Assembly: GCA_031316115.1 (NCBI GenBank)
Contig: JALDRC010000002.1
Location: 310,001-374,000, forward strand
Direction of reading: 5' to 3'
Source of the DNA: Nitrososphaeraceae archaeon
GTDB taxonomy: Archaea; Thermoproteota; Nitrososphaeria; Nitrososphaerales; Nitrososphaeraceae
DNA: 64,000 nucleotides
This document shows, piece after piece, positions 48,212-55,905 of the stretch (within the stretch, counting starts at the first letter, position 1; every line of letters starts with the position of its first letter). A program made the position numbers and the translations under genes. Below the pieces are notes generated by a model, which made no database searches, had not been told where the DNA came from, and saw only the letters and a list, made by a program, of their open reading frames with translations.

Positions 48212-48619
48212 TTGGTTAGGGAATTCAAGTTTAGAGGATATAATAAAGAACAGTTGAAATCACTTTCGATTGAGTCTATATTGCCTTTATTCAATGCGCG
48301 ACAGCGTCGTTCTTTGAACAAAAGGGTAGGAAAATATATGAATGATCAAAAAAGAAAACTTAGAGAAGAGATAAAGCTTGCTAGAGAAGGTAAATTAGAA
48401 AGTAAATTAAAAACTCATGTTAGAGATATGATTATATTGCCTGATATGATTGGGCTATTGATTAGTATTCATAATGGTAAAGAATTTTATGACGTTACTA
48501 TAAAACCTGAAATGGTAGGTCATTATTTGGGTGAATATGCTATCACTAATAAACGTGTCCAACATGGATCGCCAGGTGTCGGATCGTCTAGATCTAGTCT
48601 TTACGTTCCATTGAAATAA
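48212..48619 (+). CDS. rps19: Ribosomal protein S19 (uS19)
   Basis: The 135-residue protein shows the archaeal S19 core: L-P-D-M-I-G-L, N-G-K-E-F-Y-D-V-T-I-K-P-E-M-V-G-H and L-G-E-Y-A-I-T-N-K-R-V-Q-H-G-S-P-G. TTG start, with GGAGG about 12 nt upstream. A 90-nt gap follows L23; it contains no L2 gene or remnant of one. Confidence 0.95.
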   Translation: MVREFKFRGYNKEQLKSLSIESILPLFNARQRRSLNKRVGKYMNDQKRKLREEIKLAREGKLESKLKTHVRDMIILPDMIGLLISIHNGKEFYDVTIKPEMVGHYLGEYAITNKRVQHGSPGVGSSRSSLYVPLK

Positions 48620-48636
48620 TTTGAGGTAAAAGAAAA

Positions 48637-49113
48637 ATGCCAAATTATGGTTACGCATACAAGAATTTTGATAAAAGCAGGCAAGTAAGATCTGCTTTGA
48701 GAGAATTAGATATCTCACATAAACATGCTAGAGAAATTGCCGTTTCAATAAAAAATATGTCAATTGACAAGGCACGTGTCTATCTAGAAGCTGTATTAAA
48801 TAAAGAAATAGCAGTTCCTTTTCGGAGACATAATAATGAAGTAGCTCATAGATCCAACATAAAGGATGGCTTTAGTGCAGGTAGATTTCCTTCAAAAGCT
48901 ACAAGAGAATTCCTGAAACTACTTGATAATCTTGAGAGCAATGCAGAGTATAAAGGAATGGATCTTGATAGACTAAAAATAGTAAATACTGTTGTACATA
49001 AAGGAACTAAACTTAAGCGATTTACACCACGAGCCATGGGAAGAGCTAGTCCAAAATTTGATACTCTAGTACATGTAGAAATTGTTGCTCAAGAGGGGAG
49101 AATAATAGAATGA
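48637..49113 (+). CDS. rpl22: Ribosomal protein L22 (uL22)
   Basis: The 158-residue archaeal L22 has the N-terminal H-K-H-A-R-E-I-A core helix, the tunnel loop around R-R-H-N-N-E-V-A-H-R and the C-terminal H-V-E-I-V beta-strand. TTGAGGTAAA upstream of the ATG is the binding site. It overlaps S3 by 4 nt. Confidence 0.95.
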   Translation: MPNYGYAYKNFDKSRQVRSALRELDISHKHAREIAVSIKNMSIDKARVYLEAVLNKEIAVPFRRHNNEVAHRSNIKDGFSAGRFPSKATREFLKLLDNLESNAEYKGMDLDRLKIVNTVVHKGTKLKRFTPRAMGRASPKFDTLVHVEIVAQEGRIIE

Positions 49114-49979
49114 ACGCTGCGAAAAATTTAATGTTTAATAATTATAAGAATATGGAATTAGACAGTTATTTAAAGGAAAAATTGAGAGAAAGTGGATATG
49201 GGGGTGTTGAAATTCAGAAAACTCCAATAGGGACGAGAATCACATTATATGTTACAAGACCTGGGTTAGTTATAGGAAGGAAGGGAGTAGGGATCAAAGA
49301 TCTTACAACAAAACTTGAATCTAATTTTGGATTAAACAATCCTCAGGTTTCAGTAATGGAAATTGAAATACCAGAACTGAATGCAAAGATAATGGCTAAC
49401 AGAATAGGTCAACTCATAGAAAGAGGTACAGCATTTAGAAGAGCTGCCATTTGGACCTTAAACACCGTAATGAATGCTGGGGCACTTGGGACTGAGGTAA
49501 GTATTGCAGGAAAACTAAGAAGTGAACGTGCTCATTTTGAAAAACATTCTGTAGGAATAATTCCCAAGAGTGGTGATTTGGCTGATAGAGTCGTAAAAGT
49601 GGCAGTAACAAATGTTCTTACTAAAATGGGATTAATGGGAATACAACTTAGAATAGTATTAAAAAATGAAATACCGACTGAATTTCAATTTAACGAAGAA
49701 ATAAAAGAAAAGGAATCTACGGAAAAAACAGATGACTCTTCCTCTACATTGGACAAAGAGGATGACCAAAATTTACCTATCGGTTCAACACCAGATAACA
49801 AAGATACCCATTCAAAACCCAAGAAACAAGAGAAAAAAGATATTTCTAAACAATCTAATTCTGCTGATGTTGTTCAACATCAAAATAATACTGCAAAAAA
49901 ATCGATATCAGATTCGGATAACCATATAAAATCCAATAATAATACAAATCAAGTTATAGAAGCTAAAAGTGTTTCATAA
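49110..49979 (+). CDS. rps3: Ribosomal protein S3 (uS3) with a long disordered tail
   Basis: The N-terminal KH domain has the R-P-G-L-V-I-G-R-K-G-V-G motif near 49-60, followed by the S3 C-terminal domain up to about 195 (I-P-T-E-F). The last 95 residues are low-complexity, mixed acidic and basic, rich in Lys, Asp, Ser, Asn and Gln, with no predicted fold. Archaeal S3 often has a shorter tail. Overlap of 4 nt with L22. Confidence 0.95.
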   Translation: MNAAKNLMFNNYKNMELDSYLKEKLRESGYGGVEIQKTPIGTRITLYVTRPGLVIGRKGVGIKDLTTKLESNFGLNNPQVSVMEIEIPELNAKIMANRIGQLIERGTAFRRAAIWTLNTVMNAGALGTEVSIAGKLRSERAHFEKHSVGIIPKSGDLADRVVKVAVTNVLTKMGLMGIQLRIVLKNEIPTEFQFNEEIKEKESTEKTDDSSSTLDKEDDQNLPIGSTPDNKDTHSKPKKQEKKDISKQSNSADVVQHQNNTAKKSISDSDNHIKSNNNTNQVIEAKSVS

Positions 49980-49981
49980 GT

Positions 49982-50188
49982 ATGGCTCGAATGAAATTAA
50001 AAACATTAAAGGAAATGAATGATAATGATCTACAAGATAAATTACTTGAATTTAAAGTAGATCTTTCAAAGCTTAGGTCGGAAGGGGAGAAAGGAACCCT
50101 GAAAAAACAAACATCGAGTATTCGATGGGTAAGAAGAGATATCGCAAGAATACTTACAATACTGAATGAAAGAAAATTAAAAAAATGA
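49982..50188 (+). CDS. rpl29: Ribosomal protein L29 (uL29)
   Basis: The 68-residue protein is the two-helix L29: L-K-T-L-K-E-M-N-D, K-V-D-L-S-K-L-R, then the archaeal R-R-D-I-A-R-I-L-T-I-L-N-E-R-K. It starts 2 nt after S3. L29 sits beside L23 at the tunnel exit. Confidence 0.94.
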   Translation: MARMKLKTLKEMNDNDLQDKLLEFKVDLSKLRSEGEKGTLKKQTSSIRWVRRDIARILTILNERKLKK

Positions 50189-50234
50189 AAATTAGATATT
50201 TAAAAAGGAAACAAATTAAGAAAAGTGATATAAT

Positions 50235-50507
50235 TTGATAACAATAGATAATGTACTTCACCATGAGCTTATAGGACTTTATATCAAGATTCTTCACAGT
50301 AAGCAAATTAATTGTAGTAATTTGCTTGGTAAGATAGTTTTCGAAACAAAAAATATGTTAGTTTTGAGAACTAACCAAGGCGTTAAAAAAATTCCCAAAA
50401 ATACAATTATAATTTGTGCTCTGTATCTGCCATTAAACGTTTGCTTTATAAGTGGTTATAGTATGATAGGAAGACCAGAAGATAGGGTATTAAGAAATAG
50501 GAGATGA
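50235..50507 (+). CDS. rnp1: RNase P protein component 1 (Rpp29/Pop4)
   Basis: The 90-residue Sm-like protein has L-I-G-L-Y-I-K-I near residue 11, G-K-I-V-F-E-T-K-N-M-L-V-L near 32 and the closing G-R-P-E-D-R. It binds RNase P RNA for tRNA 5' maturation. Placement between L29 and S17 is the classical archaeal arrangement. TTG start with AAGTGAT upstream. Confidence 0.92.
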   Translation: MITIDNVLHHELIGLYIKILHSKQINCSNLLGKIVFETKNMLVLRTNQGVKKIPKNTIIICALYLPLNVCFISGYSMIGRPEDRVLRNRR

Positions 50508-50508
50508 T
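50499..50508 (+). promoter_or_regulatory. Strong ribosome binding site deciding the S17 start
   Basis: AGGAGATGAT covers the stop of rnp1 and matches the 16S-complementary GGAGGTGAT at 8 of 9 positions. It leaves 6 nt before the ATG at 50515 and none before the alternative TTG at 50509, so the ATG is chosen. Confidence 0.55.
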
Positions 50509-50514
50509 TTGTGT

Positions 50515-50853
50515 ATGGTTAGAAATATAGGTATAATGGTTTCACTGCCCAAAAAGGCATGTGAGAATAGTTTATGTCCATTTCATGGGAGCCTTTCTAT
50601 ACGAGGAAGGTTGTTTTCTGGCATAGTAGAAAGTAACAAAGCAAATAAAATGATAGTGGTGTCTAGAGAATATAACCGATTGGTTGGAAAATATAAGAGA
50701 TATGAAAGATGTAGATCTAAAGTTCATGCATTTTTACCTGATTGTATATCTGTTAAGGAGGGAGAGAAGGTAAAGATAGCTGAATGTAGACCTCTTTCCA
50801 AATCTATTTCATTTGTTGTAGTTCAAGGAGAAGAAACAAAAGATGGCATCTAA
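50515..50853 (+). CDS. rps17: Ribosomal protein S17 (uS17)
   Basis: The archaeal S17 (112 residues) has the OB-fold segments I-R-G-R-L-F-S-G-I-V, K-M-I-V-V-S-R-E-Y and K-I-A-E-C-R-P-L-S-K-S-I-S-F-V. The start at ATG 50515 rests on the binding site just upstream. The end overlaps L14 by 11 nt. Confidence 0.95.
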   Translation: MVRNIGIMVSLPKKACENSLCPFHGSLSIRGRLFSGIVESNKANKMIVVSREYNRLVGKYKRYERCRSKVHAFLPDCISVKEGEKVKIAECRPLSKSISFVVVQGEETKDGI

Positions 50854-51277
50854 ATCACGAGCAGTTTCTGCTAAAGGGGCAGCCGAATTTAGACCTTATG
50901 TTACAAAAGCACTTCCTGTATCGTCTAATGTGGTATGTGCAGATAATACAGGTGCAAAAATTTTAAAAATAGCTCAGGTATCAAAATATAAAGGAAGGCA
51001 TTCAAGACAACCTTCTTGTTCGGTAGGAGACTTGGTAACAGTAACGGTAAAAAAAGGTCCAGCACAACTTAGAAAACAGATATTTGGTGCTGTAATAATT
51101 AGACAAAAATATCCAGTAAGAAGATTAAACGGTACAAGGGTTGTTTTCGAAGATAATGCTGCGGTTTTAGTCACACCTGAAGGGGAAATTAAAGGAACGG
51201 ATATTAAAGGTCCAGTAGCGGCTGAAGCAGCTGAGAAGTGGCCTAGAATTGCTAATCTTGCACATATGATAATTTGA
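50843..51277 (+). CDS. rpl14: Ribosomal protein L14 (uL14)
   Basis: The 144-residue L14 shows C-A-D-N-T-G-A-K, V-G-D-L-V-T-V-T-V-K-K-G and the K-G-P-V-A-x-E-A-A-E-K-W-P-R-I-A segment common to archaeal L14. GGAG about 12 nt upstream is read inside the S17 gene, which overlaps it by 11 nt. Confidence 0.97.
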   Translation: MASKSRAVSAKGAAEFRPYVTKALPVSSNVVCADNTGAKILKIAQVSKYKGRHSRQPSCSVGDLVTVTVKKGPAQLRKQIFGAVIIRQKYPVRRLNGTRVVFEDNAAVLVTPEGEIKGTDIKGPVAAEAAEKWPRIANLAHMII

Positions 51278-51304
51278 GTGTGTAATTATTTTGGAGATAA
51301 AAAA

Positions 51305-51820
51305 ATGTTAGAAATTAATTCAAATATGTTTTTAAACAAACACAAACGTTCTGCTCAAATTAGGTCACCATTATCAAAAAATTTAGGAAATGAATATGGA
51401 AAGGGAAATGCTCGTGTAGTGAAAGGCGATACAGTCAAGATCCTAAGAGGAGAATATAAAAATGTGGAAGGTAAGGTCGAGAGGGTAAATACTGAACGCA
51501 GCACTTTGATAATCGAAGGAGTCCAAAAGGAAATAGCTAAGGGAGGTAAGGTCAAAGTACATATACATTCATCAAATGTGATGATTACATCGATAAATAC
51601 ACAAGATCCTAGAAGGAAAAATACGATACAAAAAATGAAAAAGCAAAATAAAAACAAAGTCTCAAATTCAAAAGACAAAAAGAAACCTAACTCAGAAAAA
51701 GAATCGAGCAAGGTAAAGAAAAGTTTGAGAGTGGATAAGATTATCAAAAGACAAGGTAGAAAATCAACTACTTCGAATATACAAGAAAATAATAAGGATA
51801 AAACTCAGAAAGGAACATGA
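51305..51820 (+). CDS. rpl24: Ribosomal protein L24 (uL24) with a basic tail
   Basis: The KOW domain is clear: V-V-K-G-D-T-V-K-I-L-R-G-E-Y-K, E-G-K-V-E-R-V and the archaeal N-terminus H-K-R-S-A-Q-I-R-S-P-L. About 65 lysine- and serine-rich residues follow the domain (K-M-K-K-Q-N-K-N-K onwards). The ATG at 51305 has GGAGATAA upstream and fits other archaeal L24, so it is preferred over a codon right after L14. Confidence 0.93.
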   Translation: MLEINSNMFLNKHKRSAQIRSPLSKNLGNEYGKGNARVVKGDTVKILRGEYKNVEGKVERVNTERSTLIIEGVQKEIAKGGKVKVHIHSSNVMITSINTQDPRRKNTIQKMKKQNKNKVSNSKDKKKPNSEKESSKVKKSLRVDKIIKRQGRKSTTSNIQENNKDKTQKGT

Positions 51821-51822
51821 TC

Positions 51823-51942
51823 ATGATGATATCAGATGATTATAACAAAATAGTAACTATTAATAAAACAGGTAAGGTTATGCTAATCATGGAAGTTATG
51901 CTATCTCAACTTATGAACGGAGGTTTAATACAATATGGGTAA
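51823..51942 (+). CDS. Possible 39-codon leader frame overlapping the S4e start
   Basis: An ATG 2 nt after L24 opens 39 codons that end 8 nt inside the S4e gene, in another frame. The peptide (M-M-I-S-D-D-Y-N-K-I-V-T-I-N) has no known homologue I can name. The S4e binding site GGAGGTTT lies inside it. It may only be an open spacer, but its stop position suits translational coupling. Confidence 0.3.
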   Translation: MMISDDYNKIVTINKTGKVMLIMEVMLSQLMNGGLIQYG

Positions 51943-52657
51943 TAAAGGTGGTCAAACTACTTTAAAAAGGCAATCTGCTCCTGGGTTCTGGAATATCAGA
52001 AGGAAAGAAGGACGTTTTGTTCCGAAGGTTAGTGCTGGTCCGCATTCAAAGGATAGATCCTATGCCTTGGGAGTAATACTTAGAGACGTTTTAAAAGCTG
52101 TACAGAATATGAATGAAGCCAAAAAAGTACTTAACGCGGGAAAGATAAAAGTAGATAATGTGCCTCGATATAGTCATAATTTTCCTGTCGGTCTTATGGA
52201 TGTCATTGAATTGATTCCATCTAAACAGATTTATAGATTAGTTTCGAAAAATTCAACAATAATATTTCCAATTGAAATTAATGAGACAGAAAAAAATCAA
52301 AAATTGGTAAAGGTGATTAGGAAGAATAAAGTATGTGGAAATAAAATACAATATGGATTTCATGATGGCAAAACTTTACTTTCTGAAAAGGAATTGAAGA
52401 TCGGAGATTCTTGTCTTTTGAAACTTCCCGAATTAGAGATCCAAGAAACCTTTACATTGCAGGAAAATTCATTGATTTTAATAATTAGAGGAGACAATTC
52501 TGGAAAAATAGGTAGGGTAAATGAAATAAAACAAGGAACATTTTCACTTCCTAAACGAGTGATTGCATCTTTTGAATCTAGAAGTCTGGAAATACCGCTT
52601 GACATGATTATGATTATAGGGAATGAAAATCAAGAACCTATTATAAGGGTGAGTTAA
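51935..52657 (+). CDS. rps4e: Ribosomal protein S4e (eS4)
   Basis: The 240-residue archaeal/eukaryotic-specific S4e begins with the basic G-N-K-G-G-Q-T-T-L-K-R segment, has the S4 RNA-binding part (A-L-G-V-I-L-R-D-V-L, K-V-D-N-V-P-R) and the KOW-like R-G-D-N-S-G-K-I-G-R-V near 185. GGAGG lies 11 nt upstream of the ATG. Its presence places the organism in archaea. Confidence 0.96.
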   Translation: MGNKGGQTTLKRQSAPGFWNIRRKEGRFVPKVSAGPHSKDRSYALGVILRDVLKAVQNMNEAKKVLNAGKIKVDNVPRYSHNFPVGLMDVIELIPSKQIYRLVSKNSTIIFPIEINETEKNQKLVKVIRKNKVCGNKIQYGFHDGKTLLSEKELKIGDSCLLKLPELEIQETFTLQENSLILIIRGDNSGKIGRVNEIKQGTFSLPKRVIASFESRSLEIPLDMIMIIGNENQEPIIRVS

Positions 52658-52658
52658 T

Positions 52659-53240
52659 TTGCAAGAAGACTTAGAAAACAAGGTAAATACCAGTAACCAG
52701 GTTAATAATAATACAGATAGAACGACTGGGAATAACGAAAATACGATGAGAAAAATAGAAATCGAGAAAGTAGTAATAAATATAGGAGTAGGGAAATCGG
52801 GCGATCCCATCGAAAGGGCAAAAATGGCATTAGTAGAACTTACCGGGCAAAATCCTAGTATAAGAGGCGCGAAAAAATCAGTGAGGGATTTCGGAATACA
52901 TAAGGGTGAACCGATAGGAACAATGGTTACTTTAAGGCGAAATACTGCAATTGAATTTTTAAAGAGAATATTTGATGCTAAATCTAATTCAGTAAAAGGT
53001 TCTTCGATAGATATGAATGGAAATCTCTCAATCGGAATTAAAGAACACATTGATATACCAGGTATAAAATATAACCCAGACATAGGGATCTTTGGAATGG
53101 ATGTCTGTATATCATTAAAGAGGCCAGGTTATAGGGTCGCTAAACGATCTAATCGAACCAAGATTGGAAAGTTCCACAGGATAACGAAGGAGGAATCCTC
53201 GAAATTTTTCCAAGAACATTTTGGAGTTGAGGTTGTATAG
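52659..53240 (+). CDS. rpl5: Ribosomal protein L5 (uL5)
   Basis: The core L5 runs from M-R-K-I-E-I-E-K-V-V-I-N-I-G-V-G through the G-T-M-V-T-L-R and K-E-H-I-D-I-P-G-I-K segments. A TTG start adds a polar extension of 29 residues; GGTGA with exactly 6 nt spacing before the TTG supports it, although an ATG at the core (52746) would fit family length better. One nt lies between S4e and the TTG. Confidence 0.93.
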   Translation: MQEDLENKVNTSNQVNNNTDRTTGNNENTMRKIEIEKVVINIGVGKSGDPIERAKMALVELTGQNPSIRGAKKSVRDFGIHKGEPIGTMVTLRRNTAIEFLKRIFDAKSNSVKGSSIDMNGNLSIGIKEHIDIPGIKYNPDIGIFGMDVCISLKRPGYRVAKRSNRTKIGKFHRITKEESSKFFQEHFGVEVV

Positions 53241-53420
53241 ATGCCAAAACCAAGAGAGTATGCTGAAACAGGTAGGAAAAAACTTCCACATGGTAAAGGA
53301 AATCGATGGTGCAAAAGATGTGGTTCATATAATGGGTTGATACAACAATATGATATCATGTTATGTAGACAGTGTTTTAGAGATGTAGCTGGCGGAATGG
53401 GATTTAGAAAATTTGAATAA
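53241..53420 (+). CDS. rps14: Ribosomal protein S14, zinc type (uS14)
   Basis: A 59-residue protein too short for many gene finders. It reads [12 protein letters not shown], then C-K-R-C and C-R-Q-C as a zinc ribbon, ending G-M-G-F-R-K-F-E. The start follows the L5 stop with no gap. Four intact cysteines suggest a Zn-bound S14, as is usual in archaea. Confidence 0.95.
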   Translation: MPKPREYAETGRKKLPHGKGNRWCKRCGSYNGLIQQYDIMLCRQCFRDVAGGMGFRKFE

Positions 53421-53435
53421 TAATAGGTGAATATT

Positions 53436-53504
53436 ATGAAATATAACCATATTAACTTGAAAAATATTGGACAATTAGTTTGTATAAATGGGATGATTAA
53501 TTAA
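53436..53504 (+). CDS. 22-codon mini-ORF between S14 and S8
   Basis: ATAGGTGAA lies 6 nt before an ATG that opens M-K-Y-N-H-I-N-L-K-N-I-G-Q and stops 1 nt before the S8 ATG. A GGTGA site at good spacing is stronger than the site of S8 itself, which falls inside the mini-ORF. It may serve translational coupling rather than make a functional peptide. Confidence 0.4.
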   Translation: MKYNHINLKNIGQLVCINGMIN

Positions 53505-53505
53505 A

Positions 53506-53898
53506 ATGCCTGCATTAAATATTGTATCTAACTTATTTAATACTCTTTATAACAATGAGGCAAGGAGAAAAAAAGAATGCCTAGTTGTCCCATCTTCTAG
53601 GTTTGCTAGCGAAATATTGCGTGTGCTCCAAAAATATCGATTTATTGGAGAATTTGAACAAATTGACGATAATAGAATGGGAAAATTTCGAATTCAATTA
53701 CTCGCTAAAATAAATAAATGTGGAATTATTACACCAAGATACAATGTAAAAAAAGATGAATATTTGAATTGGGAAAGACAATTTTTACCAGCATATAATT
53801 TAGGGCTTTTGTTGGTATCCACAAGTAAGGGTATTATGTCTCATCATGATGCACAAAAGCAGGGTTTAGGGGGTGTATTGATAGGTTATGTCTACTAA
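53506..53898 (+). CDS. rps8: Ribosomal protein S8 (uS8)
   Basis: The 130-residue S8 has the start P-A-L-N-I-V-S-N-L-F-N, V-L-Q-K-Y-R-F-I-G-E-F and the C-terminal G-I-M-S-H-H-D-A segment of archaeal S8. The end overlaps L6 by 11 nt, so L6 is translated in concert. Confidence 0.95.
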   Translation: MPALNIVSNLFNTLYNNEARRKKECLVVPSSRFASEILRVLQKYRFIGEFEQIDDNRMGKFRIQLLAKINKCGIITPRYNVKKDEYLNWERQFLPAYNLGLLLVSTSKGIMSHHDAQKQGLGGVLIGYVY

Positions 53899-54442
53899 AG
53901 GAAAAAAAACATTAGGTGAAATCAACATACCTGAAGGAACAGAAGTAACTAAAGAAGGTAATATATTAATAGTAAAAGGTAAAAAAGGAAAACTACAAAA
54001 GGATTTTACTAAAATACCCACTACCATGGTCTTTGAAGAAGGTAAGATTATTATAAAACCACCAGGAAAACGAAAGAAAGATCTCGCTCTTATCAATACC
54101 GTAAGAAGTATCATTAACAACATGATAATAGGTGTAGAGAATGGATTTACCTACAAACTCAAAATAGTATTTTCACATTTCCCGATTTCTGTTAAGGTAA
54201 AAGATAATCAAGTAATCGTTGATAATTATTTTGGCGAGAGATCTTCAAGAATCTCTAGAATTGTAGGTGATTCTACCAATGTTACTGTGAGCGGGGATGA
54301 TATTATTGTCAAAGGCCCGAATCTTGAAGCAGTTTCTCAAACTGCATCGAATATAGAATCATCAACAAAAATAAAAAATAAAGATCTTCGTGTCTTTTTA
54401 GATGGTGTATATGTATATTCTAAAGAAAAAGGAATGGAGTAA
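53888..54442 (+). CDS. rpl6: Ribosomal protein L6 (uL6)
   Basis: The 184-residue protein has the two L6 domains: V-T-K-E-G-N-I-L-I-V-K-G-K-K-G in the first and the archaeal I-R-N-like I-S-R-I-V-G-D, V-S-G-D-D-I-I-V-K-G in the second. It is the last ribosomal gene of the cluster here; in many archaea L32e, L19e, L18 and S5 follow, but a 169-bp gap and a reversed gene come next. Confidence 0.95.
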   Translation: MSTKGKKTLGEINIPEGTEVTKEGNILIVKGKKGKLQKDFTKIPTTMVFEEGKIIIKPPGKRKKDLALINTVRSIINNMIIGVENGFTYKLKIVFSHFPISVKVKDNQVIVDNYFGERSSRISRIVGDSTNVTVSGDDIIVKGPNLEAVSQTASNIESSTKIKNKDLRVFLDGVYVYSKEKGME

Positions 54443-54611
54443 GAATTTACTGACATTTATCTTCCTAAATCTATTTTAGACATTTATTTGAAAAATTGAA
54501 GGACTGTAAAAATAATTTTCAACTGTGATGATTTATAGGATTTATAGGTTAGTTTTATTTTGTGGCAGTAAGAAAAGATATATTTAGAATTACTTGATTT
54601 AACCCTAAAAC

Positions 54612-55610
54612 TCAGATAGGCAGTACATTCAAATTTGTTAATTCTGCTAATTGTTGTACAAGTTGTTTACTTGATTTGTCTTCTACATTTCTTGTTACCA
54701 AGTTTAACTCATTTTTTGCTTTATTAGAATAAGATTTGTATAAAATTTCCATATTTTTTACGAATACTTTTGAGTAATTTTTTTGTCTCATTAATAAATT
54801 AAATAACCTCTCTTCATTATTCCAGTCTTCTAAATCATCATGAATTTGATATGCTATTCCTATCAGATTACCAAAATTTCCCATAGCTTGAATATCTTCA
54901 TCATTACCCCCACCTAATATCGCACCAATCCTTGCAGAAGATTCAAACAAAGCAGCAGTTTTATTTTCTAATACTTTAATATAATCTGTTTCAGTTATGT
55001 TGTTATCTTTATTTAACTTCATTTCCATAACTTCACCTTCGCTCATTCTAATTGATGCTTTTGCTATTTCAGACGATATTTTTGGGTTGTTGAGTTTTGA
55101 CGTAATATTTAAAATAATCCCTAAGACAAAATCTGCTGTAAGAATACTTTTATTATACCCATATTTGACATGAAAGGAAGGTTTTCCTCTCCTGACTAGA
55201 TCTTTGTCAATAATATCATCATGTATTACTGACTCTGTATGTAAAAGTTCAATAGCAGAAGCTGCAAGGTAAACTTTTTGATCGATATCGTTTGATTCAT
55301 TTATAATATTTTTAGAATAATCATTTCTTGATGTTTTCGAGTCAAATCTATCTTTACTCAGGAAATAACTAGTATTAGGTTGATATTTAGAACGAATTAT
55401 TTCAGATGATAACACGAGTATTAGTGGACGTATACGCTTTCCTCCCTCGCAAGCATATTTAAGAGGAGAATAAAACTCGGACCAAGAATAAATATCTAAT
55501 TCTCTAGTCAAGTCATTTTCAATTTTAAATAGGAAATTACTAAATTGCTCTATCAGAGGATTAATTGATTTTTGATCTGTATTGTTACTTTCAATAGAAT
55601 TGACGTCCAA
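54612..55610 (-). CDS. Geranylgeranyl diphosphate synthase (polyprenyl synthetase)
   Basis: The all-helical isoprenyl synthase has the two Asp-rich motifs D131-D-I-I-D135 and D258-D-L-E-D262, with G-G-K-R-I-R-P near 56 and H-D-D preceding the first motif. Such enzymes make the C20/C25 chains of archaeal lipids. The chain length is set near the first motif and cannot be read with confidence. An insert of about 30 residues after R-S-K-Y (75-105) is unusual. It lies convergent with L6. Confidence 0.9.
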   Translation of the reverse strand: MDVNSIESNNTDQKSINPLIEQFSNFLFKIENDLTRELDIYSWSEFYSPLKYACEGGKRIRPLILVLSSEIIRSKYQPNTSYFLSKDRFDSKTSRNDYSKNIINESNDIDQKVYLAASAIELLHTESVIHDDIIDKDLVRRGKPSFHVKYGYNKSILTADFVLGIILNITSKLNNPKISSEIAKASIRMSEGEVMEMKLNKDNNITETDYIKVLENKTAALFESSARIGAILGGGNDEDIQAMGNFGNLIGIAYQIHDDLEDWNNEERLFNLLMRQKNYSKVFVKNMEILYKSYSNKAKNELNLVTRNVEDKSSKQLVQQLAELTNLNVLPI

Positions 55611-55704
55611 GTACTCTTATTTCTATTTACAAAATTATTAGAATATTAATGCTACTATATTGTACTACTGACAAAAAACACTCTAAGTCACCTTTTTTAT
55701 AACG

Positions 55705-55800
55705 TGCTCCGGCCGGGATTTGAACCCGGGATCTGCGACTCGAAAGGCCACAATGCTTGACCGGATTGTGCAGCAATTTTTGCCACTACACCACCGGAGC
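55705..55800 (-). tRNA. tRNA-Glu (anticodon TTC) with a probable 23-nt D-loop intron
   Basis: The minus strand gives acceptor GCTCCGG with CCGGAGC, T-arm CCGGG/CCCGG around TTCAAAT, and anticodon loop CTTTCGA (TTC) on a wobble-rich stem GTGGC/GTCGC. The mature parts sum to 72 nt, but the gene has 95 nt plus discriminator; the extra 23 nt (AAAAATTGCTGCACAA then TCCGGTC) fall in the D-loop after GTGGC. Removing them gives D-stem GTGT/GCAT and an 8-nt loop. CCA is not encoded. The exact splice sites shift by two because of flanking A residues. Confidence 0.8.
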
Positions 55801-55905
55801 GTGCAAAATTTCGTTGTTTCGATAAGTATAAAATCTTTTCTTAAACTAAATCTGAAATCCTACGATAGATCCAAAAGGTTTTTTATTATCTAATCTGAGA
55901 TTTAT

